Shown one piece after another: positions 22,406 to 45,700 of a stretch of DNA of 64,000 nt (within the stretch, counting starts at the first letter, position 1; every line of letters starts with the position of its first letter). The position numbers and the translations under genes are program-made. The stretch comes from Pseudoips prasinana (taxonomy: Eukaryota > Arthropoda > Insecta > Lepidoptera > Nolidae): positions 24,886,001-24,950,000 of the forward strand of contig OX621238.1 of the NCBI GenBank assembly GCA_951640165.1. The letters run 5' to 3'. Under the pieces are notes generated by a model. It searched no databases and was not told where the DNA came from. It saw only the letters and a program-made list of their open reading frames with translations.

Positions 22406-23123
22406 TAATATCAAACAAAAACTTAAAACTATAGACCATTAATTATTTAGTATTATGATGAAAGCCGGAGTCGGCGGCGCTCGGTGAACGGCCACTGCAG
22501 GCAAATATGTGAACTTTTTATTCTTGTATAATCTGTAACTTATGTATTTTCTGTGGACATAGCGGTTGTCAAACACAATTTTTTGCTCATTTACGCTGTT
22601 GGTTGGTAGTGCTGTTGACATTCAATTATCCTGGCATGGATACCAGTACCATTAGTACATTAGTAGTACCATATCCGTTTTGATATCTTACAACCACACC
22701 ATTATTCTTATATATAATAAAAATAATGGTATGATAGTTGAGAATATATAATATTTTTAATGTGGTGCTGCATAATCACCACAATCAATCGTTTACGAAT
22801 TTAGTCTTATGACCAGAATTCTATTGAAAATACCGTCTGGTACTTAAATTCTGAAAGAAATGGTATATTTAGCACAATATAGTGATCATTTGATTATATT
22901 GTAAGTAAACGCATTTTAAAAAGCAGTGTTACATTACATACCAGGTTATTAGGGAAAACTACCAGTTTTTGGGACAAGTATGTACCAGTACAAAGTGTCG
23001 GCGGCACGTCACTGTTTTGTAGCTAAGCCGAGAGAGGTTAACAACTACAAAGTCGCATGGAAATTAAACGTTCTTATTACTATTCAATTTTATTTCCAAG
23101 TTTTGTAGCCACTATCAGTCACC
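22406..23123 (+). promoter_or_regulatory. MetAP2 upstream region and 5'UTR
   Basis: AT-rich DNA that becomes more GC-rich (GTGTCGGCGGCACGTCAC at ~22997) within 130 bp of the MetAP2 start, as expected for a housekeeping promoter and leader. The start is ACCATGG, a strong Kozak match. No TATA box can be singled out. Confidence 0.45.
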
Positions 23124-33609
<10,486 letters not shown>

Positions 33610-33861
33610 CCCTAACCGGCAACTAGGCAGCCTCAACAGCGCCCGCGCCGCACGGATGTCCATAGAAACGAAGTTTAATCATGACCGCCTTAGATCTAAA
33701 ATGGCATCTCCTTCATTTTTCCCCTTTTACAGTACAGATTTCAAATACAAAAATCTATCCAGTAATAAGGCTGTACCTCTCAAAAACCCCGGCCTATGGA
33801 ATCGGTGAATTCGCGCAGAATAACGTCACAAGCGCCGTGTAATACGGGGTGTTTACTCGTT

Positions 33862-34042
33862 TAAGGCCCCCTACGCACTATGCGGCTAGCCGCAATGCGG
33901 CCAGCCGTGCGGCTGACCATACTCAAATATTTGTAAGTGAAAGTAGTTTGTACTCGCACTGTGATGCGGCAGCCGGTCAGCAATATTGATTGCTGACGGC
34001 TGACTGCATTCCGGCTAACCGCATAGTGCATAGGAGGCCTTA
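33862..34042. mobile_element. ~180-bp MITE in the MetAP2 3'UTR
   Basis: The left end TAAGGCCCCCTACGCACTAT and its continuation pair with the right end over about 40 bp, with a few mismatches. The core repeats GCGGCTAGCCGC-like words. A 3-bp TTA at both outer edges would fit a PIF/Harbinger-type duplication but cannot be told from the palindromic end. No ORF. Confidence 0.7.
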
Positions 34043-34302
34043 TATACGATATACGTTATCTGAAACTTCACTCCACATCAGTGGATACACTTATACAACT
34101 GATTTCGCCCTTTGTACCTAGGTATTAAAGAACAAGGTCGAATTATATCCAACCGTCGACATTTCAACTACAAATTCATAAGGGTAATAAATGAAGACGT
34201 GATTACACTTCGATGTTTGTATAGGAATACAACTGAAAAGCGTACAAATTCGAGACTTTTTTTTGTAAAAGATTGCTAGCCATTTTGCAATAATAATATT
34301 GA

Positions 34303-34308
34303 AATAAA
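34303..34308 (+). terminator. Likely MetAP2 poly(A) signal
   Basis: AATAAA in GAAATAAATTTGTTAAACAT, about 0.7 kb after the stop. It is followed by a T/G-rich stretch (TGATTGTTGCT). It is the first canonical signal after the stop; the choice is inferred. Confidence 0.5.
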
Positions 34309-34339
34309 TTTGTTAAACATGTATTCATGATTGTTGCTA

Positions 34340-35770
34340 TCCATTTATTTACTGACCACAAGTGCCCCAAGGAATGATAAGGAAATATATGTAATTAATG
34401 CATTTTACCAAAAGCATACTTATTGCAAAGTGGCGTAAACGTTTGTTTGCATACTCTCGAATTAGACTAATGGCCGTTGAATTGTAGTATCGTTAATCCG
34501 CGTGTAGCGGCTCAATTAAAGCAATATCTGATCTTATCAGTTTAATTAGGATTGGTGTTGATTGTTTTTTTTTACATTAGTCTTAGATTATATCAAATAT
34601 ACATTTTCTCCAAACTAGCCTTTGTTGCTTTATCCATCCATTGCTCACTCGGCGACAAAGTTTTCAACTTAGTACGCTGCGAATTAGCCTTTTTATTTAC
34701 ATTGGTCCACACAATGTCTAGGTACTCTAACATTTTATTGCAGAACCGTATTTTCATATTGCTTTATTTAAAAACAAATTGTCTGTTTTTTTTAATCTAT
34801 GGTGGCTCCCTCACTAGTCTCTAAATTGCGCAAACTAAATTTCTGCGCTCATGGTTTAATTATACTCCGCTGGTGACTGTTAGGTAGAAAAATTTAAAGT
34901 TGGTCTCGTTGATATATAAATAAAAATTACAGAGAGTAAAAGCTTTTTGTTACCGATGTACAAAAGGAAATGCAATAGCATTGTGACTAGACTTGCACCA
35001 GCATATTTTAATATCATTGAATTTCTTCGGTTTTTATGAAAAGGAAGATATTTTTAGAACTGTGAATAGGATTTACCCACTTAATTCTAGGAGAAAACAA
35101 GAATCATCTTAGGAACTAGCCAAATATGCAGTTTAACTAGTCTCAAAATGATTTCTCCTGTTCTATAGAAATGATATGTATATTAAAAATAGTTGGTAAT
35201 AGGACAGAATTAGCATATGATATAATCATATGTACACAAAGCGTTATAAGTCAACCTAAAAGCAATGATTTTATAATTTGTACTCTGTATATTCTGTAAG
35301 TTGATACTTTTATTTAAACTGTATTTTTCATCGAATGATGATAACATTTTGTTACTTATAACATTGATATTCTTTACTAATCTTACGTTAAACCGTATTT
35401 TATTACGCATTATATTGATAGTAATTTCGATATCAACTTATTTGAGAAATAAAATAAAGTCTTCTTTATACTTAATTCTTTTCATTTGTTGTTTTTATTC
35501 CCGACATAAATCCGACACAGGATTAATTATTTTTTATGACATGATACAGGACGTCTTATTTTCGATTAGATCAAGTGTCATTTTCGACGACATGACACAG
35601 AACGTATTAATTGCGATAAATTGATACGTTTGTTATTTTCGATAACTTTATAGATGATATTGTAATTGCTTGACACAGGGCGTTTTTCGGGATTACTTGA
35701 CACGGGCCGTGTTATTATATATTACTAACAACTCTGTTCTAAACACAAATAGATTTAGTGGGAATTAAAA
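34340..35770. other. Unassigned intergenic DNA
   Basis: AT-rich, with no gene recognised. The plus-strand frames 34552-34824 and 35301-35624 are Leu/Ile/Phe-rich AT noise. A loosely repeated GACACAGG-CGT motif occurs at about 35514, 35545, 35594, 35671 and 35699. Confidence 0.4.
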
Positions 35771-35870
35771 TAATTATATCCTGGGACATTAATCACACAC
35801 GGCCATTTTATCCGAAACTACGCAGAGCTTATACTATGGAAACCATATAAAGTGACTGCACGTGTGGCGC

Positions 35871-36252
35871 AGCGTCTAAGACCGTCGCCTCGCCGCTTCG
35901 TGTCGCGGGTTCGAGACCCGCGCCGACCAACTATTTGTGGTGTGACCCATAAATTGTTGTTCGGAGTTGGGTGTAATTTGTATCTGTCTATTATATGATG
36001 ATCAGAGAAACGGGACTTAGGCGTACGCTTCACTGCTGATTTACAGTTTCGACAGCATAGCAGCGTCTAAGACCGTCGCCTCGCCGCTTCGCGTCGCAGG
36101 TTCGAGACCCGTGCCGGCCATCTATTTGTGTGACCCATATAATTTTTGTTCGGAGTTGAGTGTAATTTGTGTCCGTCTATTATATGATGATCAGAGATAC
36201 GGGACTTAGGCGTACGCTTCACTGCTGATTTATAGTTTCGACAGCATATCAC
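35871..36252 (+). repeat. tRNA-derived SINE in tandem duplicate (191-bp unit)
   Basis: Two head-to-tail copies (35871-36061 and 36062-36252) share AGCGTCTAAGACCGTCGCCT, a B-box GGTTCGAGACCC and CGACAGCATA at the end. They differ at scattered positions. The first copy has the fuller 5' end (GCACGTGTGGCGCAGCG). A third, diverged copy is at 53690-53860. The unit boundary coincides with GCAGCG/GCATAG, so it looks like a local duplication and not two insertions. Confidence 0.8.
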
Positions 36253-36262
36253 TGATGTATAC

Positions 36263-36640
36263 AAGAAAGCTTATCGGAATCTGGGCCTAATATTACGCCA
36301 AGCGAACAATTTCACAAAGATAGGCGCTTTGAAAGCATTTTGCGAGTCACCCGGGAAGAGTCACCTGAATGGAATGCCGTAATATGGTCACCACATGAGA
36401 AGTACAGGCTGATGTTGGAACGTATCCAGAACAAGTTTGTTAGGTTCGTGTATTTGAAGCATTAGGTATGGGATATACCCGGGCTCCCTTTTACCCTACT
36501 CTATTCGTTTTGGGTATGGTGGGGTATTACAGGCTTGAAGTGAGAAGGGAGGTCGCTCTCAGCGTCTACATATTTAGTGATGCGCGGCGAAATCCATAAC
36601 ATCCATCACAGCATTGATATCTTTTTATGCACACTGAACC
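36263..36640 (+). pseudogene. LINE RT C-terminal remnant, sister of the 9.4-12.7 kb element
   Basis: The plus strand reads YKKAYRNLGLILRQANNF-like, then HLEWNAVIWSPHEKYRLML, ERIQNKFVRFVYLKH* and YSFWVWWGITGLK*. The same protein segments occur in the minus-strand LINE at 9400-12720. Several stops; short truncated piece. Confidence 0.7.
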
Positions 36641-36899
36641 TATTCACACAGGCCGCTATTGTGCAATTTGGTTAAGTTACTATTGAGTTACCATTTTTGT
36701 TTTAATGTAATTTATAAGTATACATATAGGCTATGGAATAAGGTATTAAGTTCCGGTAAAGGTAGTTCGTGTCTTTAAATAAATAAATTAATAAAATAAA
36801 TATGTTTGTAAAGTACCCCGTGGCACAGGGTTTAGATTTCATAGTACGAGCGTTGACTTTTAAAAAATTAAATACTAACATTATTTTGTAAACACATTA

Positions 36900-37025
36900 T
36901 AGATAATTACACCCAGACTCAGCAAAAACAGACATGTCATGCACACAAATATCTGTCCTGGGTGGCAATCGAACCCACGACCTGCGGCGTGATATATAGG
37001 CAAAGATATATATATACCAAGCGGC
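36900..37025 (-). repeat. tRNA-like SINE 3'-truncated, minus strand
   Basis: The plus strand shows AATTACACCCAGACTCAGCA, AAATATCTGTCCTGGGTGGC and AATCGAACCCACGACCTGCG. This is the same layout as 29345-29560, here disrupted by an (AT)n stretch. Confidence 0.6.
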
Positions 37026-37149
37026 CCGTCAAATAATTTCAAATAGAGAATGAAATCAATTAGTTCCTCTGTTCATTACAACGCCACAAACGACTGCCCG
37101 TTTTAGGTTACGAACAAATAAATAAAAAAACACGCAAGTTTTAAAACTT

Positions 37150-39711
37150 TATTTTTTAGGAAAACGCTAATTTATTACTATCGCAAATATAAACGATTAC
37201 ATTCATAATTTAAGTATGTATTACATAATATCGATACAAAATCTTTCGCCAATAGCGGGTTTATAAAAATGTATAAAACTGTAATGACAACTGAATTCTA
37301 GTCACTAGCAATTTACCCAATTATTACTTTCGTTTACTACAAACACCTACTCAATTAACACTTGCGATTATTCAAATACATCTAAACAAATTCTACTAAA
37401 CTGCTTACTGTAAAAGATGAATCAGAAATCAACAATCAGTCTCATCTAATCTGTCTACGTTGTATTCAAATGCTATGTACGACGTGAAGGCCTCTTTAAT
37501 CGTATACTTAGTAGTAAGTAGGTACGGTCAGCAACTAAAGTTGCTACTTTTGTTCCCAGACTTTCCAGGAACTAAATTAATGTCCCCTATTATTTGACTA
37601 TCGAAACGTAGATGTAAGCTGTCGTACCTGATATTTCTGACCTGAGCCTCAAAATAGAATGCGTTAATAAATTTAGTCCCTGTTCAGCAAATTCTGTTGC
37701 TGACCGTCCATATGTCACAGGTGCTTTTACTTCTCTTCGTATCATTGGGAAATGTGGCAAGTAGGTAATATATATTTTCCTAAAAATATAGGTGCAGATG
37801 TGTGCAGAATAGCCGTGACAAAAAAATACAATAAAAACAATCGGAATATAAATGAAAACGAAAACATTTTATGAATGGCATGATGATTTTATGACTAAGC
37901 ATTAAGTTATGTGCATGTGAACTTAATTCATGTAAATTATAGCATTTACTAGCTAGCGATTAACAGAGACCGAGCATATATTATTTGTTTCATGGTCAGT
38001 ATAATTTTGTTTCGATGTGTAAGTTCGTCAACTGATATTGAGTGAGCCCAAATAGGTTATATGAAACTAGAATATATTTCCTAAAAAATATACACTATGC
38101 ATTTCTTTTTGAATATTTAAAAGGAAATTTCATTTAGGTTCATAATTCTTAGAGCAGTCTCACCGTCTGACAATATTGTTCAGAATTTACATAGTAAGAG
38201 ACTTACATCATAATACTGTAGTCTCAAAGGCTAAGAATATTTTCTACTAATGGTAGGCATTGTATCGAATGTATTTCTTTTATGAATTATTTTCTCAGTA
38301 ACCCGCACATAAATAAAGTAGGTATCCGCTGTCGAATGACTAGACTACCGAATTTGAATAACGATTCCGCTCTACGTCTGCCCGCCTAGCACCTAGTAAA
38401 TACCAATCTGCTAAAATTTATATGATTATTAATTATTATATAGTTAGTACAATATTATAATTTCGATAATTTACTTTTTAAATATTTTATCTAAATGATA
38501 TAAATTAAGTTGCATGAAAATAATAATAATACAAAGATCAGGATTTCTATGTACCAGCATGCAGGACCCGCTAAGAATTTACTTTCGTTAGCAATCGTCT
38601 TGGTCTCATTTCGGTAATCATCAAAAACCAAACTGTTAATATAATATTGCCTTATACCAAACCGGTAAAGTATCACAGAAATTAACCATACCTAGCTAAA
38701 CTATGACGTCTCCAATAATATACGAACATTACTAAACACATCAAGATTTGGTCAATGTATACTAAAATATTACAATAATCCATACACTAGTCACGAGTGC
38801 GAAATTACAAACACATTAAAATCGTTAAAATATATTATAGATACTTAGGTAACACTCAAAGCTTACCAAGAGTATGTTAATCACCGGTTATAAACCGGAG
38901 TGTAATCCGAGGCCAATTAAAAGGAATTATGATTAGGCCTTAAGTTTTAACAAACACTAGAACAAATATTTACAAATTGATCAATCAATAAACACTGGTA
39001 ATGGTTCAGGTTAAGCCATCACTGGAATAAGTCTAAACCTAATTAAACACTATCCAAGAAAAATTATCATTGTATATTACTTAGCTATCCCGAAGAAACT
39101 CGTAAATACTGATTAATAACTCACGCAGAAATGGCTCTGCGGTCACATCTCTTCTAGAAATCTCATACTTCAGGTCACGAAGTTACTTATCACCTAAAGG
39201 TGTAAACACAGCATCCTAAATGCATGGTGTAAAGTGAGTCATTAGATCGCGGACAGAAAAACCATAAAATCCGGTCATATAAACGCCCACGCAGCCAACC
39301 GGCTACTGGGGGGATCCAATACTCATTATATTCTGCGCTGATAAAAGGGCCGCTAAGTATATTAGTCTCCTTCGTTAATTGAGTAGATTTGCCATCTGGT
39401 TATCGATCGGAACTATGGTTCCAAGGCAAATCGATAGGTATATAGATCAAAAATCTGTCTTTAGATGGCTGCAAATAATAATCCAATGTATTCACTAACA
39501 GCGAAAATAAAGAAGACAAAAGCACTTGACGGCCTCCATTCATATTAGAATTGCCGTGCATATATCATAATTTTTCTTTGACATTGTAATATAGGAAGAC
39601 TAGATAATTCATTCAAAGAAATCTATAGTACTCGTATTCATTACCTCTAAATGGAGTATTCATAGAAAATAACTGAGAATTACGGTATAAATGAAATGGT
39701 TGTTGAATTAT
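37150..39711 (-). other. Probable long 3'UTR of the Nudix gene
   Basis: 2.5 kb with no ORF of note and no recognised repeat, lying just after the Nudix stop. The minus-strand AATAAA (complement at 37150-37155) is followed by GTTTTAAAACTTGCGTG. That would be a plausible cleavage region at about 37130. The unusually repeat-free character supports a transcribed UTR; the extent is inferred. Confidence 0.5.
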
Positions 39712-42700
39712 TTAGTTAACTTGATGTATGACACTGTCGCCGTTGGTGGTGGCGGTGGCAGTGGTAGTGAATGGCCAATCGTAGATAGATTGCAGTGGAA
39801 CATGGAGTAATTCCACCAGGTTTCTATAATTTGGCTCTGAAATTAAAGAAAACAATATTTAAATATAACAGTAATTCTTCAGAAGTCAAATAAAATAATA
39901 TAATCAGCCATGAAAATGCGAGACAGGGAATCTAAAATCGTGAAGGTAATATATAAAATTCTCATGTCATAATGTTAGTTACCTTTTCTACTCCTCCGAA
40001 ACGGCTTTACTGATTTTTACCAAATTTTATATGCATATTCAGAAGGTCTGAGAATCGGCTACTATCTATTTTTGAATCCCCTAAGTGATAAGGGTTGTTC
40101 ACTCTTTTTTAATTAATTGACAAAAAATTTTGTATTTATTTTTCTATAAAGTGGCATAAAAAAATACATACAACCGTAAAATTTTACCTTTTAATCACCA
40201 ACCCCTATTTTTAATAGCGATTTTAATATTTAATTGTTCTACTGACTTTTTTTTTACATTTGATTGAGTCCCTGTATTGAGATTTCAGGTTTTATTTGTA
40301 TTTTTAAGGGAGTACAACGTTTGCCGGGACAGCTAGTATATTTATAAAACTTACCATTTTCCGGATTTATATATCCCCTGCGTATCAAAAAGTCAAGCAG
40401 CACTGGAGCACTGGTTGTCTTGAACTGCGGGGTGAGGGCTCGCTGCACGCATTCTTCAGCAGTCAACAACTCAAAGTTCTCCACCTCACCGTCAGCATTT
40501 TGGGGCATAAACTCCAAGGGCAGTTCCAGATCATACACATATTCTGTGTTAGGGAATAGACCCCTTTCACTTTCGAAATAGAAACTACAAAAAAATATAT
40601 ATTATTTTTAACTATAAAGTATATTAAATAGACTTTTCAGTCTGATATGAAACATACCTAACACATCCAGCCGGTATCAACTTCTTGACCAGTTCTCCTT
40701 CAACAGAGGCCTCCTCGGCAGCTTCTTTTATTGTTGTCTCCAGTACACCATAGCCTACTGCCAGGCCTCCGCTGACAAAACAGTCCCACTTTCCTTAAAA
40801 GAAAAAAGGGATATTATCTCTGCAACCAGATCTTATTTTTGCTGATAAATTGCCTTGTATCGCGGAGACTTTACAAACATGTAACTGACGGAGATTAAGC
40901 ACACCAGACTCAGAACAATTATTCATGGGTCGCACATATAGGTATAATAAGTGGGGTTCGAAACCGGACGCCAAGGTAGTAACCACTTCGCCATAAGTGT
41001 ATTATTAAAACATTATGCGGCACACATTAACAATGGCGGTCGCCTTTCGTTATTATGATCGCAACCTAACACAAAAAAGAAATGATATATAAGAGAAAAA
41101 TCGATCTCCATATCTTGTCTCCGTATCCTTATCGTTAATATGCAATCAAACTATTCATTAAATTTATAGCATTATTCGCAATGCAAAGCGTTAATCTAAT
41201 CTGAAAAATGGGAAGTCATAAATTTAATCGTCCGGTGGGTCTCGAACCAGCACCATCTACCAATCCGGGATAGGCGCTCTGCGTTAAGCTACGAACGATA
41301 CACACTGGGAGAGCAAATATAGGATTCCCTTCCTAACACCCTCCCGGAGGATTTAGGCATTATCCATCGGCTTTGTCTATTTTTATGATCTCTGATTGGA
41401 AACAAAATAGATTTCGTTAGTTTTAAAAAACAAAATTGGCGGAGAAACTTGTAAGCTACAACTTTAAAGGTCTAGAAAATACGTGCAAGTTTTCTAGCTC
41501 TTTACCACAAACGTCTACTAACTACGAAGTAAAATATTTGTAAGTAATGGAATCAGGCGTTACTTTGCGGAAACTTTAAAATCGAACATATGGAAACAAG
41601 TAGGGAGATACAGCAACTACTTTTTCAATAGCAATATAATTTTGTAACTCATGCTTACCGGGCCAAGTTTGTTTTGTGAAACTTCTCTGTTGTAACCAAA
41701 TGCACAGCCCTTTCGTGGGGTGGTTGACGTAGCCAGTAACACTAACGCCATAGTTCCGGATACCAAATAGACACATAGCACTCCTGTCCATTTCCATAAG
41801 GCTCTCCGGGTACAGTGGGGTGGTGACTCCAAAACACTGGAATATTGCCCACCAGGTACTTAATAAGAAAAACAAAAAATAATTGAAGCATAGTTATGCA
41901 AGATATTTTCAGACAAGACATTTGGCGTATTTCGTGCAATCATAAATTAGCATGTTTAGACACAATACTTCTGTAGAAATCAATGTCAAAAATAAGATTG
42001 TGACATTATCAGATGTTAACTTGAGTTGAGGGTCACGGATTTTCAGACTTTAAATGATGAAATATTCACCATATTAAATCTGAAACCCTGCCCTTTCTCG
42101 TCAGTCAGGCTGAACAGGCTACATTGTTTAAATTACTTTTATGTTTCCAGTGTGACATGGAAATCTTAAAACTTCTCCATCACATTAAATCTGCCTAATC
42201 ATAGGATCACACATTTTTGGGTGAGCCTAAGCTATGGAGGTTTTAAGACCCGAATAGAAAAAAAAATCTGGATTTTATAATGAATAAAGGATTGATTTGA
42301 CAGTTTTTGAAAAACATTTTGTTAATATCAGCTGCAGCAATGGGTTGCAGATTAAAAATAAAGCATTGCATATAAATTAAAAGTATATAAAGATCTTAAG
42401 AAAGCAAATTATTGCGTGTTAAAAACTTCCGCCTGAGGCGATTGTCTCCTCAGACGGAAATTTATAGCTGATTGAAATCATTTGTTTTATTTGTTATCAG
42501 AAACTAAATATATTCAGTAAATTGAGTCTGTTAACAGCTACATTAGTCTGAAACAAACTGTGTTGACACCTTCAAGAGAAGAGACCTTGGCACCTAATAA
42601 CTAACAAATAACTTGGCGATAAATAGCTTGACAGGTAAATCACGTAATTAATTACGTCCTCGGCCTCGGCCTCGGTCTAATCCTCGGCCAACCGTTTCAA

Positions 42701-45700
42701 TCCCGATACTGGGAGGGTTACCTGCCACAGTTTTCACTATATCTGGTTCCTCGAGTAACATTTAATATTAACATATAACTACATAGGTTTTAGGGAGTTC
42801 TTCCGGTAAATATGTCGACCTATCCGTATAATAAAGTTACTTCTGCATAATCGTTACTTTAGAGGTGAGCGATTTAAAAACTGTGTAGTACTAAATTATA
42901 GCTGATTTTGTCTTTTTGTCAAATGACGAAGAGGACACTCCAAGCCAAGCCAAAGACAAACCAAGTTGTCATTCGTACGAATGGGGAGCAGCCATCGTCA
43001 CTGTACAGTAAAGTGCAAGACTGAGGGGGAGCACAGTCACTAACGGTGTCTTTCCGATACCAGGGCATCTCGGAAAATAATTTCTGCCCTTCAGTCGGCT
43101 TACGGGGTCTGCCCGTTCATGACCGATACTATCCTAGCTACTTGTGGAACCAAGATGAATGACAATGATAAAGACAAGACAACAGACTACCAAATAGCGC
43201 TGTACCATGAGTAGCGCTGAACCTATGCAGGCTGGCCATGGCCATGCGTAGCACGAAAGCACCAGATAATGGCAGGTTGCGTTGAACTGATTGACGCAGC
43301 CGCAACAATCGCGCGATACCTGGCTCCGCAAACAACGAGACCCCAGGGCCCTATAAGAAAACGACTGGAAGGAAAGCAGTCACCACACCCGGCGCGGCGG
43401 CGCGCGGAAACTCCACTTCACACCAAAACACTCCAGTCGGTGGTGCCACAGGGACTGGCCATTGCAAACAACCAGCAGCAGCTGGTGACGATGCCAAGCC
43501 AACCCGATCAACGCTCCCGATTTCAGCCAAACAACACGCAGCTGAAGGGAAACAGTGGCCGTAGCAGGCGCGTGAGAACCGCCAGCACTCGATCGGAGAG
43601 CAGCAAGCTTAATATAACTGTCAACGCATCTCTAACCGAGCAGGGTAACGCAAACGGTTGATACGACGACAGTAGACGTCCAGCACGAACACCCGGCAGA
43701 AGTTGGTGTAGCTGCCAGGCCAATCCAGCCCGAGCGTCTAATTAAGGCTATCGTAGACGGGGGCATCAACATTGACACCCAAGACGGAGTCGAAACACGA
43801 GAAACTGGATGGAACTCCTAAGAGGGCTACGGTCAGCTACGCTGATGCAGCTTAGTCGCACTTGTGATAGCCATCATCGTGCAATCCTCAACCGCACTGA
43901 CGGTGGACCAGGGTATACAGCTCAAAACCCTTCTTAAAGAGAAAATAGTGTCGGCATTTCATTTGATGATCCATTCATTACATTACTACAAAAAAATTCT
44001 AACGCCGAAATTTACACGGCGAAACCTACGTTAAAACGGCCCCATACAATATGTATTTGAAATCAGTATTATTCCTAAACCGGATAGCAAGTTATTGTAC
44101 TTGCTTGTATAAAGTTTACAAGTACAATAGCACTGGCAAGTCTCACATAAACAATAGATTGGTACTCCTGTTTCAGTTATGCTCTTTTGATATCAGACAT
44201 TACAATAATAATAGAAAATATGATCTACGTAATGTGTGTGACATTACATGATGAATAATTTAAAGCGATAAGTGACGCCTCTTTACCGGCCTATCTAAAC
44301 AGTGCTTACTTGTGATTTGTATAGCTGAATAAAATTTTAATATTAGATTAGAGGATGGAATATAGAAATGTGTAGAAACTTTGTAACTATAAGGTATAGA
44401 CGAACGCACGGCGGCGGCCAGCATCGCCCTCCATGACCGTTAGTTTACATTTTATATTATAGTGCGAAAGTTGCACAAAACACGAATTAATACAACAAAC
44501 AAAAAGAAATTCTTACTTGTGTTTCCTAAAATTTTTACTTGTTTTTACTAAAATTTTCTTCACCATTATAAAAGTGGTTTATTGAAGAAAATTTTGGTGT
44601 GAACAGGGTTTAAAATTTTGATTTACGGTTTCTATCAAAGTGAATAAAGTCAGAGCTAGAAGCTAGTTATTTATTAATATAATCTTGTCGACTCAAAGCA
44701 GGAAATCGAAATAATTTTAGTCTGCAGTCTCTAAAACTAAAACATTTCCTGTTACAGAAGTGTATCATTACACTACTATAACAGGAAATGTTTGCCAAAC
44801 TAATTCCAGTCTCATTAGACTAGACATTGTTTCACACAATACCAAAGTGCCACACATTGACACTTTTGCAGTTTAGAGGCTAGTAAAGATAACTGACATA
44901 AAAATTGGACCTATTTTTTATATGCCACTAAATTCTTATCATATACATGAGCACTTTATGAATTAATGCCAATAAAGAGAGTTACTACTTTAATTGAAAT
45001 ATTATTAATATTTTAACTAAACTATCTTGCAAGTATCTAATCTGCATGGTTACTGCTGCCTGGGCTATGTCTTTTTCATGTTGGCAAATATTGCTAGTGC
45101 ACTGATTCCTAGACGTAAAATTGGGAATTGGTTTGTATTCTATAAAAATTCCTTCCTCTTCAGCTTACTCTTTTTAAGAATAATTTCTTCCAAAATTCAG
45201 CTATGCTTCAGCCAGTGTCAAGTTATAGATTTAGATTATTTATTATATAGACTTTGCTGTTGCCATTGTATGGTATGTTATAAATAAAGTTATGGATTAA
45301 AACATATTTACACACCAAGGAGTCAATGATTATCAATCTGGATCTCCTTCTTAACAACATTCAATTTAATTGTAATGGCAATTAGTGTGATTAGAATTAG
45401 ACTTTTGTGGTTAACTTTTGTGTAGAGATTTTGAATGTTTCTCATGTCTTGTTACTTACTTAGCTGAATTAATACATACAGCCCTCAAAATAAGCAACAC
45501 ATTATTTCAATAGGTTCTGGAATACTAAATATATTACAACTCATATGAATAAAATTATCTGGCTTTCATATTCCAGACATATATCAATTACTAACCCCAA
45601 TGATAATAATAATATGATATTCCTACTGAAAGGACATCCCCTTTATGTTGCATATTGTGATTAATAGCCTGAGACAATATACACACACGGTAAGCTAATG

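Noticed and set aside
35860..35940. tRNA-like sequence with good A and B boxes
   Set aside because: It is the head of a repeated SINE with a non-tRNA body; the same holds for 31383, 29345, 29838, 7265 and 53690. None closes into a convincing acceptor stem and anticodon arm.
41742..41875. Upstream extension of the Nudix frame beyond the FGVTTPLYPE segment
   Set aside because: An ATTCCAG acceptor at 41837 fits phase 0 with the exon ending GWRDE; residues before it do not resemble the family.
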